Below, in pieces: positions 9,377 through 17,355 of a stretch of 64,000 nucleotides of DNA (the stretch's first letter is position 1; the number at the start of each line of letters is the position of its first letter). The position numbers and the translations under genes are program-made. The DNA comes from an uncultured Ardenticatenia bacterium (GTDB lineage Bacteria; Chloroflexota; Anaerolineae; 4572-78; NAK82), in the NCBI GenBank assembly GCA_937127125.1, contig CAKZLO010000039.1, positions 1-64,000 on the forward strand, given 5' to 3'. A model generated the notes under the pieces. That model saw only the letters and a program-made list of their open reading frames with translations. It searched no databases and was not told the DNA's origin.

Positions 9377-10450
9377 TCACCGATATCGCCCAAACTCCTT
9401 CACTGTCTCGTACATGGCGATGACGTTCACCACTGGAGTCTCCGGCAGCAGGTAATCGTGGCTGGGCGACGCAACATAGCCACCACCCGGCTTCATAATC
9501 TCCAATATCTCGCGCGTCCTAGCCCGCACCATCTCCGGCGAGCCCTTGATGAGCACATGATGGGTATCGATGCAGCCATTCAACAGAATTTTGTCGCCGA
9601 ACGCCTGCTTCAGACGCGCAGGCTCCATATCTCGGGCGCACGGTTGCAGCGATTGCAGGCCATCCAGGCCGACCTCGATCATAAGTGGGATCAAAGGGAA
9701 GAACCCCCCACAACAGTGCATCATAACTTTCAGACCGTAAGCATGCCCGAGGTCTACCAGCCGCTTGAGATGGGGCAAGATGAAACGTCGGAACAGAGCT
9801 GGGCTCATAACGGGTCCTGTCTGGGTACCGAAGTCGTTGCCAATGAAGAAAATGTCAATCACATCCGCGGCAGCGTCAAAGATGCGTTGGCTGACACCAA
9901 AATAATAGTCAACGACATGCGTTAGAACTGCATCCACCAGCTCAGGTTGCTCGTACATCTTAACCAGCATATTCTCCATACCAAGCAGGTCGATCGCGTC
10001 GTGGAAGAAGGGCGACCAGTCACCACCCAGGATGGCGTATTGTCCATCCCATTGTGCTACCTGCTCACGAATGTCAGAGGGATCCATCCACACCGGGTCT
10101 GGCCAAGGGTAATCCTCGACCTCGCGCAGCGTGGTAGCGTGCTCCAGCGGATGGTTAAAAGGCTGTCCATAGCCGTACCCGCGCCGTTCCACACCAAAGG
10201 GGGAGCGATATACTGCGCCTTCGCAAGTCAATCCCTGCGTGGGATGCGCCCAGGATGGACCGGCGAAGCGCGCGTACACGCGTCGGAAGTCGTCTCCGAG
10301 ATAGCGACGCAGTGCCTCATCATCCGGCAGCCCTAAATGGTGGCATGCCAGCCCCACAAATTCAGGCGATGCACCCAACCACGTCGGCACGCGGTCCGGT
10401 TCTTCATGTGCAAAGGTGGCGAGCACACGCTCTCGCGACGTCATCTCCAT
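9377..10450 (-). CDS. URO-D/MtaA-superfamily protein with zinc-methyltransferase-type motif
   Basis: The 357-residue protein has the superfamily start (MTSRERVLATFAHEEPDRVPTWLG), the GNDFGTQTGPVMSP loop (204-217), the His245-Cys-Cys247 motif (MMHCCGG) and Cys293 (LNGCID). It is the shortest of the four paralogs in the operon and the most similar to the one at 7724-8983. These motifs suggest a zinc-activated thiol or methyl-transfer site rather than heme synthesis. The start is not well supported by a ribosome site; an ATG two codons later is equally possible. It lies 58 bases past the upstream paralog. Confidence 0.86.
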   Translation of the reverse strand: MEMTSRERVLATFAHEEPDRVPTWLGASPEFVGLACHHLGLPDDEALRRYLGDDFRRVYARFAGPSWAHPTQGLTCEGAVYRSPFGVERRGYGYGQPFNHPLEHATTLREVEDYPWPDPVWMDPSDIREQVAQWDGQYAILGGDWSPFFHDAIDLLGMENMLVKMYEQPELVDAVLTHVVDYYFGVSQRIFDAAADVIDIFFIGNDFGTQTGPVMSPALFRRFILPHLKRLVDLGHAYGLKVMMHCCGGFFPLIPLMIEVGLDGLQSLQPCARDMEPARLKQAFGDKILLNGCIDTHHVLIKGSPEMVRARTREILEIMKPGGGYVASPSHDYLLPETPVVNVIAMYETVKEFGRYR

Positions 10451-10507
10451 CGAAATACCCGCTTAAGATCGGCACAACTGCGCGACAAGATCTGAGACCC
10501 TTCCAGC

Positions 10508-11629
10508 TCAGTAACGAAATTCCTTGGCGATCTCCACATAAGCACGAATGTTCTCTGGGTCGCCCTCGAAAAAGTGATCGGACGCAGCCATAATATACCC
10601 ACCATCCTTAGCAGCTTCCTCCCAGATGGTTTCGATTTGCTTGCGAATAATCGTGGGGTTGCCACGCTCGAAACCGGTCTGCTGATTGAAGCCACCGATG
10701 AGCGCCATCTGGTCACCCAACGTCTGCTTGATTTTGCGCAGGTCGGCATCTCCCCCCATGCCCTGTGGGGTGAGCGTCTCGCTTGCATCGCAGCCAATTT
10801 GCTTGATGAGCTCCAGCTGGGCCATCATCTTGCCGCACGTGTGGTAGACCGTGCGAATGCCGATGTCGTGCAGTGCAGCTGATATCTGGCGATCGTAGGG
10901 CACACAGTATTCCTCGAAGATAGCCGGCGAGATCACCGACATGCTACCGTCACCACCGCCGTTCTCCAGCATATCGATGCGAGCACCACGCAAGCTCTCG
11001 ATGAACTTGAGCTTGTAATCCAAAATGATACCCAGAAATTCGTGCACCCAGCTAGGATCATCGAAAGTGGCCAGGATCATCTGCTGACTGCCCACATAAT
11101 TGCAAGCGTCTTGCCAGCATCCTCCTTGATGGTTAAAAATACCTGCACGCAGGATGCCCATATCCCCCATTCGCTCAAAGGCCTGGTTGATCCGCTTGAT
11201 ATCCGGTCGCGGCAGGGGCATATACTTGCGGATCCAGTGAATCTGTTCCTTCTGCTTGATCGGATACTCCGTCACCCAGGCCATCTTGTCGTTCTTTTCC
11301 ATTGTTTTGGTCAGCAGACCCTCAGGTGTCTCGATGGTGAACTTGTAGATGGTGGATATAGCGTCCGATTTGACGATCTGGTAGCTCACCTTCCAATTCG
11401 GACCGGGTACCAGATCGCCAGTGAAGTACATAGCGGAAACAACTGGTTCGTCCAGCCAGGCAAAGTAGAATATCTGCGCATCCATGTCGAAATGGCGGTA
11501 GATTTCGAACTGGTCCGCGCCGTTCATATACTTGTTGGCCCAGTGGTCCATCCAGCCGTGGATGGTGGCGGGCAAGCGATCTGGTTTTCCACGGTCAAGT
11601 GCAGTTAGCATTCGTTCCCGATGGTTCAC
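10508..11629 (-). CDS. URO-D/MtaA-superfamily protein, zinc motif incomplete
   Basis: I start this 373-residue protein at the GTG at 11629 because GGAGGAAGA lies just before it and the family start VNHRERMLTALDRGKPDRLPATIHG follows. An upstream frame extension into the LacI gene is not needed. It carries the YHTCG motif (His-Thr-Cys) near residue 253, but where its paralogs have the second cysteine it has GGFNQQ, so the zinc site is one ligand short. It is the first enzyme gene after the repressor, 26 bases downstream. A structural or substrate-selecting role, or a different fourth ligand, is possible. Confidence 0.84.
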   Translation of the reverse strand: MNHRERMLTALDRGKPDRLPATIHGWMDHWANKYMNGADQFEIYRHFDMDAQIFYFAWLDEPVVSAMYFTGDLVPGPNWKVSYQIVKSDAISTIYKFTIETPEGLLTKTMEKNDKMAWVTEYPIKQKEQIHWIRKYMPLPRPDIKRINQAFERMGDMGILRAGIFNHQGGCWQDACNYVGSQQMILATFDDPSWVHEFLGIILDYKLKFIESLRGARIDMLENGGGDGSMSVISPAIFEEYCVPYDRQISAALHDIGIRTVYHTCGKMMAQLELIKQIGCDASETLTPQGMGGDADLRKIKQTLGDQMALIGGFNQQTGFERGNPTIIRKQIETIWEEAAKDGGYIMAASDHFFEGDPENIRAYVEIAKEFRY

Positions 11630-11655
11630 TCTCTTCCTCCCTATGCGCCTCCACA

Positions 11656-12729
11656 CTATTCTGTCCGTGCGCCAAATTCTCCAACTGGCAAACATTCCCT
11701 GTCTGGAGCAAGGGTATCCTGCTGCCGTATTGAACCGGACGATTTTCGAATGACAATATCCACCGGAAGCACGATCTCGCGCGGATCCGTCGGGTTGTGG
11801 CTAGCCAGGCGTTCTAGGAGCAGCTCGGTGGCACGTTGACCCATGAGATAGGCACGTTGCGAAGCCATTGTGAGGAAGGGGTTAATCTGCAGCCACAGAG
11901 GCACATCATCGAAGCAGACCAACGCAATGTCCTCTGGGACACGCAGCCCGATTTCGTCGAGGGCACGCAGCGCACCGATGGCAATAAAGTTGTTGGCCGC
12001 GAAGAGCGCGGTGGGACGTGGTGTGCTGGCCAATGCACGCAGTGCATTTTGGTGTCCACTCTCGATATTGTAGGCACCGTAGAACACCAACTCTGCACTG
12101 GGTGGAAGGCCTGCATTGGCCAGTGCCCGCCGATACCCGGCTACGCGATCAACTGCTGTCGAAATCGTCTGAGGACCAGAGAGGACAGCGATGCGACGAT
12201 GCCCAAGGGCCAAAAGGTATCTAATCAGGCGATAGGCACCACCCTCTGAGTCGCTGCGCACTATATCCACTGCTGCACCCGGAATCTGACGATCCAACAC
12301 GACCACAGGCACGTTCTGTGCCTGGATAGTCAACACCGGTTCCGCAGCACTGCGCGCCGGGACGAGGAGGAAGCCGTCCACACGCTTCTGCAGCAATACT
12401 TGCAAGTAGGCGTTTTGTTTTGCCTCGTCTTCATCCGTATTACAGAGGATGACATTGAACCCGTGCTCATTGGCGAGGTCTTCAACCCCACGTGCCACTG
12501 TAGTCCAAAAGGGATTGGTGATGTCGGTCACGATGAGTGCTAGGACGCGCGTCTTCTTGAAGCGCAGGCTGCGTGCCAGTGTGTTAGGCACATAGCGTAG
12601 ATCGGTGATGGCAGCTTCCACCCGCGCCCGGGTCCCCTGACTCACATAACCCGAGTTGTTGATCACCCGGGATACTGTAATAGGAGCAACACCTGCCTGG
12701 CGTGCTACGTCACGGATTGTTGGGCTCAT
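11656..12729 (-). CDS. LacI-family transcriptional repressor, first gene of the sugar operon
   Basis: The protein (357 residues from the ATG at 12729) has the LacI helix-turn-helix at its N-terminus (TIRDVARQAGVAPITVSRVINNSGYVS) and hinge (YVPNTLARSLRFKKT), followed by a periplasmic-binding-like sensor domain (LALIVTDITNPFW ... VVLDRQIPGAAVDIVRSD ... FDDVPLWLQINPFLT). A TTG nine codons upstream is possible but lacks a ribosome site. It is transcribed from a consensus promoter whose start site is overlapped by a LacI-type palindrome, so it very likely represses itself and the whole operon until a sugar-derived inducer binds. Confidence 0.93.
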   Translation of the reverse strand: MSPTIRDVARQAGVAPITVSRVINNSGYVSQGTRARVEAAITDLRYVPNTLARSLRFKKTRVLALIVTDITNPFWTTVARGVEDLANEHGFNVILCNTDEDEAKQNAYLQVLLQKRVDGFLLVPARSAAEPVLTIQAQNVPVVVLDRQIPGAAVDIVRSDSEGGAYRLIRYLLALGHRRIAVLSGPQTISTAVDRVAGYRRALANAGLPPSAELVFYGAYNIESGHQNALRALASTPRPTALFAANNFIAIGALRALDEIGLRVPEDIALVCFDDVPLWLQINPFLTMASQRAYLMGQRATELLLERLASHNPTDPREIVLPVDIVIRKSSGSIRQQDTLAPDRECLPVGEFGARTE

Positions 12730-12801
12730 CCAAGCTGTCCTGGCATCGGCTTGCAAGGAGGTCTCATATGATGTTTAGTGCGCTTATAACATGGAGATTG
12801 A

Positions 12802-12819
12802 TATCGTCACGATGCGATA
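12802..12819. promoter_or_regulatory. Second inverted repeat in the operon leader
   Basis: TATCG at 12802 and CGATA at 12815 are inverted repeats separated by eight bases. They lie 9 bases downstream (on the minus strand) of the main operator. A second repressor site for looping, or an unrelated palindrome, are both possible. Confidence 0.35.
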
Positions 12820-12828
12820 AATTCTTTG

Positions 12829-12842
12829 TGGTACCGATACCA
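12829..12842. promoter_or_regulatory. LacI-type operator overlapping the operon start site
   Basis: TGGTACCGATACCA is a 14-base palindrome with one mismatched pair and the central CG step typical of LacI/GalR operators. It starts six bases downstream of the -10 box at 12848-12853 and covers the expected transcription start, so bound repressor would block polymerase. It is the best candidate site for the LacI protein encoded just downstream. Confidence 0.75.
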
Positions 12843-12847
12843 TATCC

Positions 12848-12875
12848 ATTATACCAGCTTTTGACCCAATGTCAA
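12848..12875 (-). promoter_or_regulatory. Consensus sigma70-type promoter of the LacI-headed sugar operon
   Basis: On the minus strand, TTGACA (12875-12870) and TATAAT (12853-12848) match the consensus exactly, separated by 16 bases. Transcription should start near 12841, within the operator. No equally good promoter was seen between the following genes, supporting one transcript down to the hairpin at 1031-1074. Confidence 0.85.
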
Positions 12876-13092
12876 GGGGTAGATGGGCTTCTTCTTCACC
12901 TTCTACAGAAGCTGAGACCTCCACTTTTTGTTTCGGGTTCTGTGCCATGATATAGCCTTTCGCCCGAACCTCACTTGTAGTATACTATTAGTGTCACCCG
13001 GGCGACGGAATGTGTTGCGCCGGCTGGGTTTCGGTTGCCATATTCAGGGGTGTATGCCCTTACAACGCAAAAAACTATCTCGGAGATCTATC

Positions 13093-14022
13093 ATGAAACA
13101 CCTCATCAGCATTGCCAACCTCTCAACGGAAGAACTATGGCACATCTTGAATCGGGCACGTCAGCTGAAGGATGAATGGCGCTCCGGCGGCAACAGACCG
13201 ATCCTGAAAGGCAAGGTTATGGGAATGATCTTTCAGAAGCCCTCCTTGCGCACGCGCATCTCGTTTGACGTGGCAATGCTCCAACTTGGAGGGCAGGCTC
13301 TGTATATCTCGCCCGATGAGATTCGCTTGGGCGAACGGGAGAGTGTGCCCGATGTGGCACGGGTGCTTTCACGCTACGTGGACGTAATCATGGCGCGAGT
13401 CTTTGCCCATCGACACGTGGTGGAACTCGCCACATACTCTCGCGTGCCAGTGATCAATGGCCTCAGCGATTACAGCCACCCGTGCCAGGGGATCACCGAT
13501 GTGTTTACCATCTGGGAGAAGTTGGGTCATCTCAAAGGTGTGAAGTTGACTTACATAGGGGATGCCAACAACGTGGCTGTGTCATTACTTTTCGCTGCCA
13601 CAAAGTTGGGAATGGATTTCACCCTCGGCCATCCTCCAGGGTATGGGTTACCCTCCGAGGTGTTGTCACTCGCGGAGAGCTTCGCGCGCCAGTCGGGCAG
13701 CCGGGTTACCATCACTAACGACCCCGTGGCAGCGGTCAAGGGTGCTCAAGTGGTGTATACGGATGTGTGGACCAGTATGGGACAGGAAGCGGAAAAAGCA
13801 CAGCGTGAGGCGGTCTTCCCGCCCTATCAGGTCAACGCTGCCTTGCTTTCTCATGCCCATCCTAATGCTATTGTGATGCATTGTCTCCCTGCGCATCGCG
13901 GTCAGGAGATCACAGACGACGTAGCGGATGGCCCACACTCCGTGTTGTTCGACCAGGCAGAGAATCGCCTACATGCTCAAAAAGGGATCCTGGCCTTCCT
14001 ATTGGTAGATCAGGCCCCTTAG
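13093..14022 (+). CDS. argF: Ornithine carbamoyltransferase
   Basis: This 309-residue enzyme transfers the carbamoyl group of carbamoyl phosphate to ornithine, giving citrulline in arginine synthesis. The carbamoyl-phosphate loop is Ser51-Leu-Arg-Thr-Arg55, the HPCQ motif is at 129-132, SMG at 228-230, and the ornithine site HCLPAHRG at 263-270. I start at the ATG at 13093, preceded by GGAGA six bases upstream; a longer frame reaching back to 12928 has no family counterpart. No other arginine gene is adjacent. It is divergent from the LacI operon. Confidence 0.95.
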   Translation: MKHLISIANLSTEELWHILNRARQLKDEWRSGGNRPILKGKVMGMIFQKPSLRTRISFDVAMLQLGGQALYISPDEIRLGERESVPDVARVLSRYVDVIMARVFAHRHVVELATYSRVPVINGLSDYSHPCQGITDVFTIWEKLGHLKGVKLTYIGDANNVAVSLLFAATKLGMDFTLGHPPGYGLPSEVLSLAESFARQSGSRVTITNDPVAAVKGAQVVYTDVWTSMGQEAEKAQREAVFPPYQVNAALLSHAHPNAIVMHCLPAHRGQEITDDVADGPHSVLFDQAENRLHAQKGILAFLLVDQAP

Positions 14023-14056
14023 TTCTCGTTCTGCCTTACGAGGTATAAGGCTTGGT

Positions 14057-16351
14057 ATGGCCGGCGATCACAAGGCATATGTGCAATGGATGCGCAAGGC
14101 GATCCAGCACAGCCAGCGAAGCGAATGGACAGCGGCTGCGGAGGCCTATCGGCGCGCGCTGAGCGAATTTCCAACTGATCTGGCTGCTACCATCGGAATA
14201 GGCAAATCTTGGGTTGGCATGGGGCAGCTCCAGCTGGCGCTCAAGGCATTTGAACGCGCCACCCAACTAGCACCCGGTGATCGGTTGGCCCTCGAAAGCT
14301 TGGCCGACGTGCAAGAAAGACTGGGTTCGTTGCAGGAGGCAGCTGCAACGTACTACAGACTGGCCGAGCTGGCTTCTCAAGGAGGCGATTCGGAAGCAGC
14401 TGCGAGTGCGTGGACACGTGTTGTCCGCCTGGCGCCGGAGCGGATCGAAGCACACCAGCGGTTGATTTCCACGTTGGAACGCCTTGGACGTCATCGCCAA
14501 GCCGCAATGGAATGCGTGTCGCTGGCCTCTATTTATGAACGCAGAAAGGAGCGAGAAAAGGCTCGCGCGTGTTATCAGGAGGCGCTTCGCCTCGATACAG
14601 ATAACAGCCTGGCGCGAGCACGTCTCGAGGCGCTCAGCTCCTTTGAGATCCTTGCTACGGGTTCGCTGGTCGGGACGCCTCCGTCGCCCGATAGCGCGGA
14701 TAAAACTACCGGAGATGCCGTGGAATTGCTCAACTTTGATGACATAGAAGACGAGGGCGCGATGGTCAAAGATGATCCGTTTGAGCGCGCTCGCCGGCGT
14801 GCGTTGCAGAAGCTGGCAGACACCCTGTTTGCAGCGGAGGATAAAGATTCTACGACCCTTACGCTGGTATCCCTTATCAGTCAGGCCATTGATCGGCAAA
14901 CGCGTGGACAACTGGATGATGCGATTGAGTTCTTCCGCAGGGCTCTTGGTGCTGGATACAATGACACTGCCTTGTCCTTCAATTTAGGTTGCCTGTACTA
15001 CGAGCGGCAGCGCTATGAAGATGCCATTGAAGCTTTTCGTCATTCCATGCGCAATAGCGAGTTTGCTTTGGGTTCTCATTACGCGCTTGGTCTCACCTGT
15101 TGGGCTGCTGGCATGGTGGACCGAGCGTTGGAGCATTTCCTCGAAGTGATACGAACGGTTGATCTGGCAGTCACTGACCCTGAGAAAATCCAGGAAATGA
15201 ACCTGGCCTATCAGCGTCTGACCGACAGGTATCTGGCACGCAGAGATTCCCAAGAGGCTAAGACCTTCGTCAATACCCTGACCCGCTTCTTCTCGCACCC
15301 GCATTGGGAACTTCTGGCGCAACAGGCACGTCACAATATGGACAGGGTTGCAGCGAGGGAGGCTCCTCGAACGTTAGCTGAATACCTGCAGTCTCCTGAA
15401 ACTGGGCTGATCGTGGATACAATGGCTCTGGTAGAGGACCTAGTAGAGCATAACATGCTGGCAACAGCAATGGAGCAGTGCATATATGCTATCAGTCGTG
15501 CACCAGATCACTTGCCGCTGTATGTGCGGTTAGCAGAGCTGCAAACTTTGCAGGGTTATCACGAGCAAGCTAGTGCACTGTACATGAGCATCATTGACAG
15601 CTACAGGGTGCGAGGCGATCTTCGGCAAGCATTTGAGCTCTGTCGCGCTGTATTAGAACAGTCGCCCATGGACGTCAACGCACGTTCCAAGCTCATCACG
15701 CTGTTGTCAGAGCATGGCGGCATAGATGTAGAGGAAATCCTGGGCCAATATCTTATCTTGGCCGATACCTACTATCAGTTGGCGGATTTGGATCGAGCTT
15801 TGGAGAAGTATGAAGAAGCATTGCGTCTGGTAGCTAGGTCGTCACAGCGCACCACGTGGGAGGTGCAAATTCTGCGACGCATGGGGGACATATTCATCCA
15901 GCGTGTAGATTGGATACGTGCCACTTGGGCTTATGAGTCTATTGTAGCTCTATTGCCGGATGACGAGCAAGCACGTCTTCGTCTGGTGGACCTGTACCTT
16001 AAGCAAAGACGCAGCGAAGCAGCCTTACAGTCATTGGATCGGCTATGTGAATCATATTACACACAGGGCAAATTCCATGCTATCCCTGATGTGTTGCGAG
16101 AATTGATACGTGTTCACCCCGATGAGATGGGATTGCGTGCCCGTGCGGCGGAGCTCTACGCTGCGCAAGGACTTACCAAGCAAGCAATCGCGGAGTATAC
16201 AGCTTTGAGTCGCCTGCAGCTGGAGGCAGGCTTACGAGACAAAGCGCGTAAAACTCTGGAGACCATTCTGAAGCTGGGGCCGGAGCAGCCAGAGCTATAT
16301 CAGCGTCTGCTCATCCGCTTGCAGGGTGGCAGTGTGCCGTCGGTGAGTTAA
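14057..16351 (+). CDS. Large TPR-repeat protein
   Basis: The 764-residue protein consists almost wholly of tetratricopeptide repeats. An N-terminal block (about residues 3-195) shows repeats such as AAEAYRRALSEFPTD and ALKAFERATQLAPGD. A more acidic linker (about 200-255) follows, then further repeats to the C-terminus (DAIEFFRRALGAGYN, ALEKYEEALRLVAR, AIAEYTALSRLQLEAG). There is no signal peptide or membrane segment, so it should be a cytoplasmic scaffold. It follows argF by 34 bases and precedes the c-di-AMP genes by 158 bases. The binding partners are not apparent from the sequence. Confidence 0.85.
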   Translation: MAGDHKAYVQWMRKAIQHSQRSEWTAAAEAYRRALSEFPTDLAATIGIGKSWVGMGQLQLALKAFERATQLAPGDRLALESLADVQERLGSLQEAAATYYRLAELASQGGDSEAAASAWTRVVRLAPERIEAHQRLISTLERLGRHRQAAMECVSLASIYERRKEREKARACYQEALRLDTDNSLARARLEALSSFEILATGSLVGTPPSPDSADKTTGDAVELLNFDDIEDEGAMVKDDPFERARRRALQKLADTLFAAEDKDSTTLTLVSLISQAIDRQTRGQLDDAIEFFRRALGAGYNDTALSFNLGCLYYERQRYEDAIEAFRHSMRNSEFALGSHYALGLTCWAAGMVDRALEHFLEVIRTVDLAVTDPEKIQEMNLAYQRLTDRYLARRDSQEAKTFVNTLTRFFSHPHWELLAQQARHNMDRVAAREAPRTLAEYLQSPETGLIVDTMALVEDLVEHNMLATAMEQCIYAISRAPDHLPLYVRLAELQTLQGYHEQASALYMSIIDSYRVRGDLRQAFELCRAVLEQSPMDVNARSKLITLLSEHGGIDVEEILGQYLILADTYYQLADLDRALEKYEEALRLVARSSQRTTWEVQILRRMGDIFIQRVDWIRATWAYESIVALLPDDEQARLRLVDLYLKQRRSEAALQSLDRLCESYYTQGKFHAIPDVLRELIRVHPDEMGLRARAAELYAAQGLTKQAIAEYTALSRLQLEAGLRDKARKTLETILKLGPEQPELYQRLLIRLQGGSVPSVS

Positions 16352-16509
16352 GGACAGTGTGACGCACTGTCGAGGTTGACCTAGTGCGCCACGTCAGCGG
16401 GTTATCCACGATGATGCTTTTGTCTCCTGCAAAGGCTGTCGCACAGGGATGTTCCAAGTTAGATGTTCCGCTCTTGTCGTCAAGACGGTGATCTGAGGAG
16501 GTAATTCGC

Positions 16510-17355
16510 TTGACGGATTTTCTGTTCATTCTTTCGCGGCTCGGCTGGTTGAGTGTGCTCGACATCTTGCTGGTGTCGCTGATCTTCTTCTGGCTATTCA
16601 CTCTCATCCAGGGCACCAGAGCGATGCCATTGCTGCGCGGGATGGTGATCCTTGTGGTGTTTGCAGTAATGGTATCCAATGTGGTCCAGCTAACTGCTGT
16701 AAGCTGGTTGATTCGTAATTCCTTGCCGGCACTGCTTGTAGCGGTCCCTGTAGTCTTCCAGCCAGAACTCCGTCGCCTTTTGGAACGGCTGGGCAGCACG
16801 ACCGGTGGATTTCTGAGCCTGCGCACAAGTGCGAGCAGATTGCGTGATACTATTGAGATCGTCACCCAGGCATGTATCCAACTGTCGCGTTCTCGCCATG
16901 GCGCCCTGATAGTCCTGGAACGCGAGGTGGGACTGCAGGATATTATAGAAACGGGAGTACCAATCAATGGTGAGATTTCCCGCGAGTTGCTGCTCACTCT
17001 CTTCTTTCCGCGCACCCCGTTGCACGATGGAGCAGTTGTAGTGCGCGGAGACCGTATTGTGGCAGCGAGTGCTGTGCTACCAATCAGCACCTCAGCAGTA
17101 GGTGATATTGACCTTGGCACCCGTCATCGTGCCGCATTGGGTATCTCCGAGATCAGCGACGCGGTCGCAGTGGTTGTTTCCGAGGAAACGGGTATCATCT
17201 CTATTGCCTATGGAGGCCGGCTGATTCGGCGCCTGGATGAGAGCCGTCTCGCTAAGGTGCTGACAGCAGTTTATCGCCCTCAAATTGAGCAAGCATGGCC
17301 ACGCTGGCTGGCCTGGTTGCGAAGTCGCTTTGGTGCCAAAGGGAGTGAGTCATGA
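16510..17355 (+). CDS. dacA: Diadenylate cyclase, CdaA type
   Basis: The 281-residue protein makes cyclic di-AMP from two ATP. It has three N-terminal membrane helices (about residues 10-33, 43-60, 70-84) and a DisA_N cyclase domain with the DGA motif at 173-175 and GTRHRA at 203-208, the catalytic signature. The start is a TTG with GAGGAGG eight bases upstream. The YbbR gene overlaps its stop (ATGA), the usual partner arrangement of CdaA with its regulator CdaR. A glmM gene, often third in this cluster, is absent; glmS lies far away in the same window. Confidence 0.94.
   Translation: MTDFLFILSRLGWLSVLDILLVSLIFFWLFTLIQGTRAMPLLRGMVILVVFAVMVSNVVQLTAVSWLIRNSLPALLVAVPVVFQPELRRLLERLGSTTGGFLSLRTSASRLRDTIEIVTQACIQLSRSRHGALIVLEREVGLQDIIETGVPINGEISRELLLTLFFPRTPLHDGAVVVRGDRIVAASAVLPISTSAVGDIDLGTRHRAALGISEISDAVAVVVSEETGIISIAYGGRLIRRLDESRLAKVLTAVYRPQIEQAWPRWLAWLRSRFGAKGSES

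Noticed and set aside
6468-11629. Annotation of the URO-D-like genes as hemE
   Set aside because: None shows the RQAGRY-type arginine motif of uroporphyrinogen decarboxylase, and three have the zinc-type HisXCys...Cys pattern instead.
11630-11695. N-terminal extension of the first URO-D-like protein into the LacI gene
   Set aside because: The GTG at 11629 is preceded by GGAGGAAGA and begins the family motif.
12928-13092. Longer N-terminus for ornithine carbamoyltransferase
   Set aside because: The frame is open but has no family resemblance, and the ATG at 13093 has a good ribosome site.
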